NCBI GenBank assembly: GCA_019635775.1
Contig: JAHBYU010000012.1
Location: 1 to 64,000, forward strand
Direction of reading: 5' to 3'
Length of the DNA: 64,000 bases
From: Rhizobiaceae bacterium
GTDB lineage: Bacteria > Pseudomonadota > Alphaproteobacteria > Rhizobiales > Rhizobiaceae
In this document: positions 44,705 to 54,043 of the stretch, in pieces
Layout: the number at the start of each line of letters is the position of its first letter
Numbering within the stretch: the first letter of the stretch is position 1
Notes under the pieces: model-generated
Told to the model about the DNA's origin: nothing
The model's input: the letters and a program-made list of their open reading frames with translations, nothing else
The model's database searches: none
Program-made: the position numbers and the translations under genes

Positions 44705-45670
44705 ATGGCAATCCGACCGGCAGACCAGATCATCCACAAGGCTGCGTGGCTCTATTATGCGCACGGCCTGAGGCAGGATCAGGTCGCGCAGCAGCTTAAC
44801 ATTTCGCGTGCGTCCGTCGCCATGTATCTCCGCAAGGCGCGGGATACCGGCATCGTCAACATTTCGACCTCAACCCAGCTTTTCACCGACGACGTGACGG
44901 CGCGCGAGATCGAGGATGCCTACGGGCTCGATGCTGTCTGGATCGCGCCACATGGAGAGCATGTCGATCCGGCGGCGGAAGTGCCAGTGCTGGCGGCCGG
45001 CGTATTCCTCGAACTGGTGAAGAAGGGCGACAGGATCGGCGTCGCCTGGGGCCAGACGGTCTATGCTATCGCCGATGTCATGGCCTACGCCGATTTGCAG
45101 GACGTCACCGTCGTTCAGCTTTGCGGCAATCTCGGTGCGCCGTTCGCCTACCGCCCCGACCAGTGCACGATGGAGATCGCGCGGCGGCTGAACGCCAAGG
45201 GTCTCAATTTCTATGCGCCCCTGGTGTTGTCTACCGAAGAACTGGCCAAGCAGCTTCGCGACGAGCCAGTCATCCGAGAACAGCTTGCAGGCATCTCGGA
45301 TTGCGACCTCGCCCTCTATTCGGTAGGCACAGTTGATTCCGAAAGCCACGTCGTCAAATGCGGCGCGCTGACGCCAGCTGAGATGGATGCTTTGCGCAGG
45401 GAAGGCGCCGCTGGCGTCATCGCCGGCCAGATCATCGACGCCAAGGGCGACTTGCTCGACTGCAGCTACAATCGCCGCGCCATCTCGGCCGATCTGGATT
45501 CGCTGCGCGCCATCCCAAAGCGCCTTGTCGTTGTGCAGGAGCCCAACAAGTTCGAGCCGCTGCTGGCCGGCCTGGCTGGCGGCCTCTGCACGCATCTGGT
45601 CATCAACTCGGCAATGGCCACGCGCCTGCTCGCCCATGCCAAGCTGGATGAACGGCGCAAGGCATCCTGA
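44705..45670 (+). CDS. SorC/DeoR-type sugar-responsive transcriptional regulator
   Basis: This 321-residue protein has an N-terminal helix-turn-helix (AAWLYYAHGLRQDQVAQQLNISRASVAMYLRKARDTGIV) and a C-terminal phosphosugar-binding domain (GDRIGVAWGQTVYAI, VTVVQLCGNLG, ALYSVGTVD, AAGVIAGQIIDAKGD). ATG 44705 is preferred to TTG 44696. It precedes the aldolase-dehydrogenase fusion and is near the transporter and mtnKA genes. SorC proteins bind sugar phosphates; methylthioribulose-1-phosphate or deoxyribulose-1-phosphate would be natural effectors here. Confidence 0.88.
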   Translation: MAIRPADQIIHKAAWLYYAHGLRQDQVAQQLNISRASVAMYLRKARDTGIVNISTSTQLFTDDVTAREIEDAYGLDAVWIAPHGEHVDPAAEVPVLAAGVFLELVKKGDRIGVAWGQTVYAIADVMAYADLQDVTVVQLCGNLGAPFAYRPDQCTMEIARRLNAKGLNFYAPLVLSTEELAKQLRDEPVIREQLAGISDCDLALYSVGTVDSESHVVKCGALTPAEMDALRREGAAGVIAGQIIDAKGDLLDCSYNRRAISADLDSLRAIPKRLVVVQEPNKFEPLLAGLAGGLCTHLVINSAMATRLLAHAKLDERRKAS

Positions 45671-45741
45671 TACCTGCGACCTGTCATCCGCCTGTCGCCA
45701 AAACCAATCAAACGCAAACTTCGAAAACCTGGGAATAAACG

Positions 45742-47796
45742 ATGAAGAACCTCTGGAACGACGCCGAAGCGGAAAAGCTGGTGGAGCACTACGCCGCGAA
45801 AGGCATCGGCCGTGAGCTGGCGCTTCGCGTCTACACGACGCGCCTGCTGGGCGGCGATCCGCGCCTCGTGCTGCATGGCGGTGGCAACACGTCGGTCAAG
45901 TCGAAGGCTGTTGATCTTGTCGGCGACGAATGGGACGTGCTGTGCGTCAAGGGCAGCGGCTGGGACATGGGCGTGATCGAGCCGCAGGGCCTGCCGGCGG
46001 TGAAGCTCGGCGCGTTGCTGAAGGCACGCAAGCTGGACAGGCTGTCGGATGAGGACATGGTGGCACTGCAGCGTGCCAACCTCATCGATCCGTCCTCGCC
46101 CAACCCGTCGGTCGAAACGCTGCTCCATGCCTTCCTGCCGCATAAGTTTGTTGACCACACCCATTCGACCGCGATTCTCGGCCTTGTCGACCAGGAAAAC
46201 AGCGAGGAGATCTGCCGCGAGGTCTATGGCAAGACCTTCGGCTTCGTGCCCTACATCATGCCAGGCTTCGACCTCGCCAAGGCGGCGGCTGAAGTGTTCG
46301 AGCAGGATACGTCGGTCATAGGCCTGATCCTCGACAAGCACGGCATATTCACCTTTGGCGAGACCGCCGAGGAAGCCTACACGCGCATGATCGACGCAGT
46401 GACCAAGGCTGAAGACTACATCGCCAAGGGCAAGAAGCCTGCCGCGCCGAAAGCCGCGCTCCCTGCCAATCTCGCAAAGCCAGCCGAGATCGCACCGATG
46501 CTGCGAGGCGCGGTGGCCGTCGACAAGGGCGAAGGGCACTTCGATCGCATGATCAGCGACTTCCGGGTTTCCGACGCGATCCTCGATTTCCTCTCGTCTT
46601 CGAAACTGGGTGAGCTTGCGGCAAGCGGCGTATCCACGCCCGATCTCTCGATCCGCATCAAGACCGGCCCGATGGCGCTGCCCGCGCCGGAAGCCGGCAA
46701 GCTAGGCGACTACAGCAAGGTCGTGAAGGAGCATGTCGCGCAGTTCGCCATGGACTATCGCGCCTATTTCGAGACGAACGACGCTGCCGACGACGTCAAG
46801 CGCACCATGCTCGACCAGATGCCGCGCCTCAGCCTCGTGCCGGGAGTCGGCATGTTCGGTCATGGCCGTACGCTGAAGGATGCGAAGATCGCCTCCGATG
46901 TTGGCGAGATGTGGATCGAGGCGGTGAAGGGTGCAGAAGCGATCGGCACTTTCAAGCCGCTTTCAAAAGCGGATCTCTTCCCGCTCGAATACTGGTCGCT
47001 CGAGCAGGCCAAGCTCGCCTCCAACAAGCCCAAGCCACTGACTGGTCAGGTCATGCTGGTGACAGGCGGTGCAGGCGCGATCGGCGCCGCGACAGCAAAA
47101 CTCTTCGCCGACTACGGTGCGCATGTCGTGGTGGTCGATCTCGACGCCGACAAGGCGGCTGAGTCCGCGAAGAAGGCCGGCAACGCCTCCATCGGCGTCG
47201 GCGCGGACGTGACCGATCCCGCGTCGGTTCGCGCGGCTTTCGACAAGGCCGTGGCGGTTTTTGGTGGCGTGGACATCCTCGTCTCCAACGCTGGTGCTGC
47301 CTGGGAAGGCAAGATCGGCGAGATCGACGACGCACTTCTGCGCAAGAGCTTCGAACTGAATTTCTTCGCCCACCAGACGGCGGCGCAGAACGCGGTGCGC
47401 ATCATGCGCGAGCAGGGCACGGGCGGCGCGCTCCTGTTCAACGCCTCGAAGCAGGCTGTGAACCCCGGAGCGAAATTCGGCGCCTACGGCCTGCCCAAGG
47501 CGGCGACGCTGTTCCTTTCGCGCCAGTACGCGCTCGAATACGGCCCGGATGGCATCCGCTCCAATGCGGTCAACGCCGACCGCATCCGTTCCGGCCTGCT
47601 CACCGACAGCATGATCGCCAACCGCTCGGGCGCGCGCGGCGTGTCCGAAAAGGAATACATGTCCGGAAACCTGCTCGGGCAGGAGGTCACCGCCTTCGAC
47701 GTGGCTCAGGCCTTCCTGCACCACGCGCTGGCCGAGCGCACCACGGCCGATGTCACCACGGTAGACGGCGGCAACATCGCGGCAGCGCTACGGTAG
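45742..47796 (+). CDS. Class II aldolase / short-chain dehydrogenase fusion
   Basis: This 684-residue protein has an N-terminal class II aldolase domain (about 1-420; GGGNTSVKSKAVDLVG, zinc histidines in HTHSTAILGLVDQENSEE and LDKHGIFTFG). Its C-terminal SDR domain (about 430-684) has VMLVTGGAGAIGAATAKLF, ILVSNAGAAWEG and catalytic YGLPKA. The family is usually labelled rhamnulose-1-phosphate aldolase/dehydrogenase. The neighbours mtnK and mtnA instead suggest cleavage of 5-methylthioribulose-1-phosphate or 5-deoxyribulose-1-phosphate to DHAP and an aldehyde, which the SDR domain could oxidise or reduce. A terminator follows the stop. Confidence 0.88.
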   Translation: MKNLWNDAEAEKLVEHYAAKGIGRELALRVYTTRLLGGDPRLVLHGGGNTSVKSKAVDLVGDEWDVLCVKGSGWDMGVIEPQGLPAVKLGALLKARKLDRLSDEDMVALQRANLIDPSSPNPSVETLLHAFLPHKFVDHTHSTAILGLVDQENSEEICREVYGKTFGFVPYIMPGFDLAKAAAEVFEQDTSVIGLILDKHGIFTFGETAEEAYTRMIDAVTKAEDYIAKGKKPAAPKAALPANLAKPAEIAPMLRGAVAVDKGEGHFDRMISDFRVSDAILDFLSSSKLGELAASGVSTPDLSIRIKTGPMALPAPEAGKLGDYSKVVKEHVAQFAMDYRAYFETNDAADDVKRTMLDQMPRLSLVPGVGMFGHGRTLKDAKIASDVGEMWIEAVKGAEAIGTFKPLSKADLFPLEYWSLEQAKLASNKPKPLTGQVMLVTGGAGAIGAATAKLFADYGAHVVVVDLDADKAAESAKKAGNASIGVGADVTDPASVRAAFDKAVAVFGGVDILVSNAGAAWEGKIGEIDDALLRKSFELNFFAHQTAAQNAVRIMREQGTGGALLFNASKQAVNPGAKFGAYGLPKAATLFLSRQYALEYGPDGIRSNAVNADRIRSGLLTDSMIANRSGARGVSEKEYMSGNLLGQEVTAFDVAQAFLHHALAERTTADVTTVDGGNIAAALR

Positions 47797-47824
47797 TCGC
47801 AGGGTCAAGGCAACTAACAAAAAA

Positions 47825-47846
47825 GGGCGCCGTGAGGCGCCCTTTT
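47825..47846. terminator. Bidirectional rho-independent terminator
   Basis: GGGCGCC-GTGA-GGCGCCC is a perfect 7-bp stem with a 4-base loop, followed by TTTT on the plus strand and preceded by a run of A, so it also works on the minus strand. It separates the convergent aldolase-fusion and binding-protein genes. Confidence 0.92.
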
Positions 47847-47868
47847 CTTCAAGCAGAAAAAGCCGAAG

Positions 47869-48921
47869 TCACTTGCCTGGCAGTGCGATCCACGGCGAGA
47901 TGGCGACATCGGCATGGGCGAACTGCGGCAGCTTGGCCGAAAGCTCTTCCATGTTCTTGATGTCGTTGTCGTTGAGGTCCTTCTGCGTGATCAGCGTCGG
48001 CGGGATGATGACCGACTTGCCGACTTCTTCGCCGGCGAGAAGCTGAGCGAGCGCGCGGACGGAAACCTGCCCGACGACGGCCGGGTTGGTGGCGGCAGTG
48101 GCAACCCACGCGGAGCCGGGCTCGCGCATTGCTGCGATGTCCGAGGTCGAGATGTCGGCGGAATAGATCTTGATGTCCGACGACAGGCCGGCCTCGTCGA
48201 CCGCGATCTTCACGCCCTTGGCGAACTCGTCATACGGAGCGAACATGACCTGGATGCCGGGGTTGGCTGTCAGCACGGACCGCGCCTGGTTGGCGACCGA
48301 GTTGGCGATGGGATTGTCGAGCGTGCCGAACATGGCGACTTCCTCGATGCCCGGATACTTGGCCTTGAACTCCCTCCAGGTCTCGTCGCGACGGTCGAGC
48401 GGCGCAATACCGGCGACGTAAACGTAGCCGGCCTTCCAATCTTCTCCGTTGTCCTTGACCGCCTGCTCGAGAGCCAGCCTTGCGAGGTCTCGGTCGGACT
48501 GTTCGATCTGCGGGATCTTGTCGTTTTCGACATTCACGTCGAAGGCGACAACCTTGATGCCGGCGTCAACGGCGCGCTGTGCCGCTTCCTTCATCGATTC
48601 GGTCAGGCCGTGCTGGATGATGATGCCGTCGACACCGAGCGCGATCGCCTGGTCGACCATGTCAGCCTGGAGGGCTGCATCCTGACGGCTGTCCAGGACG
48701 CGAAGATCGACGCCAAGCGCCTTGGCCTGGGCTTCCACGCCGGACAGATAGGCCTGGAAGAAGTCGCCGGTCGACAGATAGCGTACCAGCGCGATCTTCA
48801 CGTCGCCCGGATTGTCGAAGGGGGCCGGCTTGTCCTGCGCCATTGCGGACGCCTGCATGAGGCAGGTCGCGGCAGCCAGGCCTACTGCCAGCTTGCCCAG
48901 AGTTCTACGCGTAAAGTTCAT
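47869..48921 (-). CDS. Ribose-type ABC sugar-binding protein (RbsB-like)
   Basis: This 350-residue precursor has a signal peptide (MNFTRRTLGKLAVGLAAATCLMQASAMA) and a periplasmic-binding type I fold: VKIALVRYLSTGDFFQAYLSGVEAQAKALGV, IALGVDGIIIQHG, GIKVVAFDVNVEN and SADISTSDIAAM. GTGGAGGAAAAC precedes ATG 48921. It is the last gene of a minus-strand ATPase-permease order seen in reverse (ATPase first at 51488). Ligand expected to be a pentose such as methylthioribose or deoxyribose given mtnK and mtnA on the divergent strand. Confidence 0.9.
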   Translation of the reverse strand: MNFTRRTLGKLAVGLAAATCLMQASAMAQDKPAPFDNPGDVKIALVRYLSTGDFFQAYLSGVEAQAKALGVDLRVLDSRQDAALQADMVDQAIALGVDGIIIQHGLTESMKEAAQRAVDAGIKVVAFDVNVENDKIPQIEQSDRDLARLALEQAVKDNGEDWKAGYVYVAGIAPLDRRDETWREFKAKYPGIEEVAMFGTLDNPIANSVANQARSVLTANPGIQVMFAPYDEFAKGVKIAVDEAGLSSDIKIYSADISTSDIAAMREPGSAWVATAATNPAVVGQVSVRALAQLLAGEEVGKSVIIPPTLITQKDLNDNDIKNMEELSAKLPQFAHADVAISPWIALPGK

Positions 48922-48955
48922 GTTTTCCTCCACTCGATGTTGGTCGGTTGCGTTG

Positions 48956-49951
48956 TTACGTTCTGCCCTTGTTGGAAAGGGCAAAGGTGAAGACGAGGGC
49001 CACGACCAGGACCGCCCCCTTCACGAAATCCTGCGTATAGTAGGGTGCGTTCATCATGGTCAGGCCCTGCAGAAGGATGCCGACGAACAGCGCCCCTACC
49101 GCTGTGCCGAACGCGTTGGGCTTGGCCGCGCCAAGGACCGCAAAGCCGATGAGCGCCGCCGCAACGGAATCCAGCAACAGATTGTTACCCGATGCGATGT
49201 CGCCCCGTCCAAGCCGGGCGGCCAGCAAAATGCCGCCGATTGAGGCAAAAACTCCAGAAATCACATAGGCCCAGATTTTATATGCCTTGACGGGCGCGCC
49301 GGCGAGTTCGGCCGCCTTCGGATTGCTTCCGACGGCGTACATCATTCGTCCGAAGCGCGTATATTCGAGGAAGAACCAGATCAGCACCGCGAGAACGAGA
49401 AGCACGACCACCGAAACCGGGATCAGGTTCGGCAGGAAGAAGTCGAAGCGATGGCGGCCCAGCGCAAGGAAGCCAGCGGAAAATGTGCCGTTCGCCGTTG
49501 AGCCATCCGGCAGCGTCATGCCCGTCGCGATCGAGCGGCCCTCGGTAGGAATTCGCTGAAGGCCCACGAGCAGGAACATCATGCCAAGCGTCGCCAGCAG
49601 GTCCGGCACGCGCATGTAGACTATCAGATAGCCATTGATCAGGCCGACCACGACGCCGATGACAAGGCAGGTAACCACGGCAACGAAGGCATTCTGCTCC
49701 ATGATGACCATAACGTAGGCGGCGGCCATCATCGCCGTCGTGGCGACCGAGCCGATGGAAAGATCGAAGCCGCCGACGACCAGCGTCGCTGTAACGCCCA
49801 GCGCCAGAACTCCGGTAATTGCCACGGACTGGAAAATGAAAACCGCTGCCTGCGGCGATGCGAAGCCATCCGTCGCAAGCGAGAAGAAGATGACCAGCCC
49901 AACAAGCAGGGCGAGGAAGCCGTAGCGGATGGCGAAGTCGCGAAGGGTCAT
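48956..49951 (-). CDS. Ribose-type ABC transporter permease (RbsC-like)
   Basis: This 331-residue membrane protein carries the RbsC patterns VAITGVLALGVTATLVVGGFDLSIGSVA, INGYLIVYMRVPDLLATLGMMFLLVG and FGRMMYAVGSNPKAAELAGAPVKAYK, and ends with VGALFVGILLQGLTMMN. It lies 28 bases after the ATPase gene and 34 before the binding-protein gene. It should form a homodimeric channel. Confidence 0.92.
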   Translation of the reverse strand: MTLRDFAIRYGFLALLVGLVIFFSLATDGFASPQAAVFIFQSVAITGVLALGVTATLVVGGFDLSIGSVATTAMMAAAYVMVIMEQNAFVAVVTCLVIGVVVGLINGYLIVYMRVPDLLATLGMMFLLVGLQRIPTEGRSIATGMTLPDGSTANGTFSAGFLALGRHRFDFFLPNLIPVSVVVLLVLAVLIWFFLEYTRFGRMMYAVGSNPKAAELAGAPVKAYKIWAYVISGVFASIGGILLAARLGRGDIASGNNLLLDSVAAALIGFAVLGAAKPNAFGTAVGALFVGILLQGLTMMNAPYYTQDFVKGAVLVVALVFTFALSNKGRT

Positions 49952-49979
49952 GAGGATGCCTGGGTTTTCTTATTGTCGG

Positions 49980-51488
49980 TCACGCCGCACCCTTCAGATT
50001 CTGCCCGGCTATTTCGGCCAGAAGCCGGTCGATGTCCACGTCGGCATTGCGATGTTCGCCCACGATGGTGTGCTCAGACATGACGAGGATTCGGTCGGCG
50101 GTTTCCAGAGCCTCGTCAAGCTCTGTGACGAAGATGAGCGTGGCGCGGCCCCTAGCGCTTTCGCGCAGCTTGTTGGCGATGTCGCGCCGTGCCGCGATGT
50201 CCACGCCCTGGAAGGGTTCGTCGAGGATGAACAGGCTCGCCGGCTGCGACATCCAGCGCGCGACCATGACCTTCTGCTGGTTGCCGCCTGAAAGCGTGGC
50301 CATGTCGTCGCGCTCGGTTCTGCAGACGATGCCGAGTTCGGAGATGGCCTCGCGCGCAACAGCCCGCTCGGTACGACGGGGCACGACTGAAAGGCGCGAG
50401 ATGCGGTCGAGGAACGGCAGGCTCAGGTTCTCGTAGAGATTGAAGTCCTTGATGATCCCGCTTTCGGCGCGGTCCTTGGCAACAAGGAACACGCCTGCCT
50501 TGATTGCTTCGGCGGTCGATTGCGGCGCATAGGCATTGCCGTTCAAGTTCATCATGCCGCCAAGCGGGGCGCGCACGCCAAACAGGGTTTCGGCAAGCGC
50601 GGTCTTGCCGACGCCCACAAGGCCGGTGATGGCAACGATTTCGCCATCGCCAAGCCCCAGCGAGAAAGGTCTTGCGTGGTCTGCGATGCGAAGGTGCTCG
50701 GCCGAGAAGATCGTATGTGCGCCGTCGCGCGCGGCGATCTCTGCGCGATGTATGGTCTGGCCGAGCATGGCGTTGACCGCACCCTCATAGTCGAGCGGCT
50801 TGCTGTTGAATGTGCCGGTGATGCGCCCGTCTCGCAGGGTGACGATGCGATCGGCAAGCCGCCTGATGTCGGACATGCGGTGCGATATGTAAAGAATGGC
50901 GACACCGCGCTCCCGCAGCCGGTCGACTACCTCGAACAGACGGTTCGCCTCGGCGCTTGAAAGCGATGAGGTCGGCTCGTCCAGGATGAGGACCTTTGGC
51001 TCATGCGCCATGGCGCGTGCGATCGCCACCATCTGCCGGTCGGCCAGCGACAGGGCGCTGATCTCGGCGTTGAGGTCGACTTCGAGGCCCATGCGCGCGG
51101 CGACTTCCCTGGCCTGCCTGCGAACGCTGCGCGGATTGAAGAAAAGCCTTGCGCCGGAGCCGTTGAGGCGGTCGAGCGTCAGGTTGGTCGCCACATCGAG
51201 CGCCACAACCACGCCGTCATTGATGTTCTGGTGGACAGTCACCACTCCAGCGCGGATCGCGTCCGCCGGCGAGGCGGGAGAAAAGTTCTTTCCGTCGAGG
51301 GTTATGGTGCCGCCGTCGCGATCATAGACGCCCGAGACGATACGTACGAGCGTGGACTTGCCGGCGCCGTTGGCACCCATGAGCACGGTGACCTCGCCGG
51401 CGTTAAGCTCAAGGCTTACACCGTCAAGCACCTGTGTCGGCCCAAAGGATTTCCTCAGGTCCGCTATGCGGAACACGGGGTCTGCCAT
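49980..51488 (-). CDS. Ribose-type ABC transporter ATPase (RbsA-like, tandem domains)
   Basis: This 502-residue protein has two ATPase halves. The first has Walker A GANGAGKSTLVRIVSG, signature LSLADRQMVAIARAM and Walker B LILDEPTSSL. The second has the degenerate GLVGVGKTALAETLFG, signature LSGGNQQKVMVARW and LFILDEPFQGVD. Start: GGGAGGA directly precedes ATGATG; ATG 51488 has the better spacing, and the longer reading is rejected because it runs into the palindromic operator at 51522. Confidence 0.92.
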   Translation of the reverse strand: MADPVFRIADLRKSFGPTQVLDGVSLELNAGEVTVLMGANGAGKSTLVRIVSGVYDRDGGTITLDGKNFSPASPADAIRAGVVTVHQNINDGVVVALDVATNLTLDRLNGSGARLFFNPRSVRRQAREVAARMGLEVDLNAEISALSLADRQMVAIARAMAHEPKVLILDEPTSSLSSAEANRLFEVVDRLRERGVAILYISHRMSDIRRLADRIVTLRDGRITGTFNSKPLDYEGAVNAMLGQTIHRAEIAARDGAHTIFSAEHLRIADHARPFSLGLGDGEIVAITGLVGVGKTALAETLFGVRAPLGGMMNLNGNAYAPQSTAEAIKAGVFLVAKDRAESGIIKDFNLYENLSLPFLDRISRLSVVPRRTERAVAREAISELGIVCRTERDDMATLSGGNQQKVMVARWMSQPASLFILDEPFQGVDIAARRDIANKLRESARGRATLIFVTELDEALETADRILVMSEHTIVGEHRNADVDIDRLLAEIAGQNLKGAA

Positions 51489-51521
51489 CATTCCTCCCAG
51501 AGCCACGCTATGAAGTTGCTC

Positions 51522-51550
51522 GGCAATTGTCAATACGATTGACAATTGCC
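51522..51550. promoter_or_regulatory. Perfect 29-bp palindromic operator between transporter and mtnK
   Basis: A 13-bp inverted repeat, GGCAATTGTCAAT at 51522-51534 and ATTGACAATTGCC at 51538-51550, is separated by ACG. It lies midway in the 112-base gap between the divergent ATPase (51488) and mtnK (51601) genes. Similar half-sites lie upstream of the SorC-type regulator gene, so this is most likely its operator, controlling both directions. Confidence 0.8.
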
Positions 51551-51600
51551 AGAACGCTACCTAGTTTCGCCCGAAAAGGAAGACCAAAGGGAGGACTGGG

Positions 51601-52890
51601 ATGAGCGGAGCCGAGGCTTTTCAGGCCCTGACCATCGAGACGCTTCCAGCGCGGCTGGGCGGCATCGACGCCCTGACATCACGCATCGGAACCAATGCCG
51701 CGCAGTGGACGGTGAAGGAAGTCGGCGACGGCAACCTCAATCTCGTCTTCATCGTGACAGGCGACAAGGGCGCCGTCATCGTCAAGCAGGCGCTGCCTTA
51801 TGTGCGTCTGGTCGGCGAAAGCTGGCCCCTGCCGCTTAAGCGTTCGTTCTTCGAATATCACGCGCTGACGCGGCAGGAAGCGCGCGCGGGCGTCGGGACC
51901 GTGCCGGCCATTTTCCATTTCGACGAGGCACAGGCGCTTATCGTCATGGAGTACCTGACGCCGCACGTCATCCTTCGGCATGCGCTGATCGAAGGCCGGC
52001 AGTTGCCGAAGATTGCCAACGATCTCGGCCTGTTCATGGCGCGCACGCTTTTTCGCGGTTCCGACCTTTCGATGAAGGCGAAGGATCGCAAGGCCGACGT
52101 TGGGATATTCGCGGACAATGTCGAACTGTGCGACATCACCGAAAATCTCGTCTTCACGGATCCTTATTACGAGACAGAGCTCAATCGACACACCTCGCCG
52201 CAGCTCGATTCGCTTGTTGCCGAGTTGCGCGCCGACCGGGACCTGAAGGTCGAGGCGCAGAAGCTGAAGCACATGTTCGCCGCGAATGCCGAGACGCTGG
52301 TGCATGGCGACCTGCATTCCGGCTCCATCATGGTGACCCATGACGATACGCGGGTCATCGATCCCGAGTTCGCCTTTTACGGCCCTATCGCCTTCGACGT
52401 GGGCATGCTGATGGCCAATTTCTGGATGTCCTATTTCTCCCAATCTGGTCATGAAGGGGCCGGCCACGAAAAGGGCGGCGACCGGGAGTCTATGCGCCAG
52501 TATCTGCTTGGAGTGATTGTCGAGACGTGGTCGATCTTCCGCAGCGAGTTCAGCCGCCTGTGGCATACGGAACGCAACGGCATGCTCTACGATCGCCGCC
52601 TCTTCGAGGATCGCGGCGATCCTCTCGGGTCGGAGCAGGCGCTGGACCGCTTCATCCATGACATCTGGGTCGACATGCTGGGCTTTGCCGGCGTCGAGAT
52701 CCATCGCCGCATCCTCGGGCTCGCGCACAATGCCGACTTCGAGACCATTGCCGACCAGGATCTGCGCGCCACATGCGAGGCGAAGGCGTTGAAATTCGGG
52801 CGCCATATCTGCGTGAACCGCGAGCGCATCCACAGCTTCGACGAAATCCATGCGCTGGCGGCGCGTATCGAGAAGGGAATTGTCGCGTGA
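51601..52890 (+). CDS. mtnK: S-methyl-5-thioribose kinase
   Basis: This 429-residue kinase has the MtnK hallmarks: [30 protein letters not shown] in the N-lobe, ESWPLPLKR, the catalytic-loop [17 protein letters not shown] and metal-binding [21 protein letters not shown]. It phosphorylates methylthioribose (or a close 5-deoxypentose) at C1 with ATP. GGGAGGACTGGG precedes ATG. The stop overlaps the mtnA GTG start (GTGA). It is divergent from the ribose-type importer, implying import of free methylthioribose rather than only intracellular salvage. Confidence 0.95.
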   Translation: MSGAEAFQALTIETLPARLGGIDALTSRIGTNAAQWTVKEVGDGNLNLVFIVTGDKGAVIVKQALPYVRLVGESWPLPLKRSFFEYHALTRQEARAGVGTVPAIFHFDEAQALIVMEYLTPHVILRHALIEGRQLPKIANDLGLFMARTLFRGSDLSMKAKDRKADVGIFADNVELCDITENLVFTDPYYETELNRHTSPQLDSLVAELRADRDLKVEAQKLKHMFAANAETLVHGDLHSGSIMVTHDDTRVIDPEFAFYGPIAFDVGMLMANFWMSYFSQSGHEGAGHEKGGDRESMRQYLLGVIVETWSIFRSEFSRLWHTERNGMLYDRRLFEDRGDPLGSEQALDRFIHDIWVDMLGFAGVEIHRRILGLAHNADFETIADQDLRATCEAKALKFGRHICVNRERIHSFDEIHALAARIEKGIVA

Positions 52891-53993
52891 AGGTCGAAGA
52901 TCGCCACTATCGCACCATCTGGCTGAACGAGGACGGCCGCTCCGTCGACATCATCGACCAACGCTGGCTTCCGCACGAGTTTCGCATCGAGACCGTGGGC
53001 ACGGTCGATGGCATAGCCACTGCGATACGCGACATGTGGGTGCGCGGTGCGCCGCTGATTGGCGTCACGGCCGCCTATGGCGTTGCCTTGCAGATGCGCG
53101 AGGATGCGTCGGATGCTGCGCTTGAAAAGGTCTGGCACGAGCTTAACGAGACGCGGCCGACGGCTATCAATTTGCGCTGGGCGCTGAACGAAATGAAGCG
53201 CGTATTGTCGCCGCTACCGGTTTCGGAACGCGCCACCGCTGCCTATCGCCGTGCTGCGGAAATCGCAGACGAGGACGTCGAACTCAACCGCTCGATCGGC
53301 GGTCATGGCCTCGAGGTCATCAAGGCGATTGCAGCGAAAAAGAAGCCCGGCGAGCCGGTCAACATCCTGACCCATTGCAACGCCGGCTGGCTGGCGACCG
53401 TGGACTACGGCACGGCCACCGCCCCAATCTATCTGGCCGTCGAGGCAGGCATTCCGGTTCATGTCTATGTCGACGAGACGCGACCGCGTAATCAGGGGGC
53501 GCAGCTGACGGCGTGGGAGATGGCGGGGCACGGCGTGCCGCACACGTTGGTGGTGGACAACGCGGGCGGGCATCTGATGCAGCACGGCATGGTGGACATG
53601 GTGATCGTCGGGACTGATCGCACCACCGCGAACGGCGATGTCTGCAACAAGATCGGTACCTACCTCAAGGCTCTGGCCGCACATGACAACGGCGTTCCGT
53701 TTTATGTCGGCCTGCCGTCGCCGACCATCGACTGGACAGTGCATGACGGTGTGAAGGAAATACCGATCGAAGAGCGTTCCGCCGACGAGGTGTCATACGT
53801 GCAGGGCAAGACGGCGTCGGGTGAAATCGCGCAGGTTCGCATCTCTCCCGAAAAGACCCCGGGAGCCAACCCTGCCTTCGACGTGACGCCCGCTCGCCTC
53901 GTAACCGGTCTCATCACAGAACGGGGTATCGCGAAAGCATCTCCTGAAGGCCTGAGAGCGCTGTTTCCCGAGAGGGCGAAGAGCGCGGCCTGA
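52887..53993 (+). CDS. mtnA: S-methyl-5-thioribose-1-phosphate isomerase
   Basis: This 368-residue isomerase converts methylthioribose-1-phosphate to methylthioribulose-1-phosphate. Family signatures are [36 protein letters not shown] with the catalytic cysteine, [17 protein letters not shown], and [22 protein letters not shown] with the catalytic aspartate. The start is GTG 52887, overlapping mtnK by four bases; a longer reading is the mtnK shadow. No mtnB, mtnC or mtnD is seen, so the product probably goes to the aldolase at 45742 rather than methionine. Confidence 0.95.
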   Translation: MKVEDRHYRTIWLNEDGRSVDIIDQRWLPHEFRIETVGTVDGIATAIRDMWVRGAPLIGVTAAYGVALQMREDASDAALEKVWHELNETRPTAINLRWALNEMKRVLSPLPVSERATAAYRRAAEIADEDVELNRSIGGHGLEVIKAIAAKKKPGEPVNILTHCNAGWLATVDYGTATAPIYLAVEAGIPVHVYVDETRPRNQGAQLTAWEMAGHGVPHTLVVDNAGGHLMQHGMVDMVIVGTDRTTANGDVCNKIGTYLKALAAHDNGVPFYVGLPSPTIDWTVHDGVKEIPIEERSADEVSYVQGKTASGEIAQVRISPEKTPGANPAFDVTPARLVTGLITERGIAKASPEGLRALFPERAKSAA

Positions 53994-54043
53994 GCTTTTA
54001 TCAATCGCCCTGTCGGCTTAAATGGCCGGAAGGGAGATTCGGC

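Noticed and set aside
45742-47796. Rhamnose catabolic locus.
   Set aside because: No rhamnose isomerase, kinase or mutarotase nearby; neighbours are mtnK, mtnA and a ribose-type importer.
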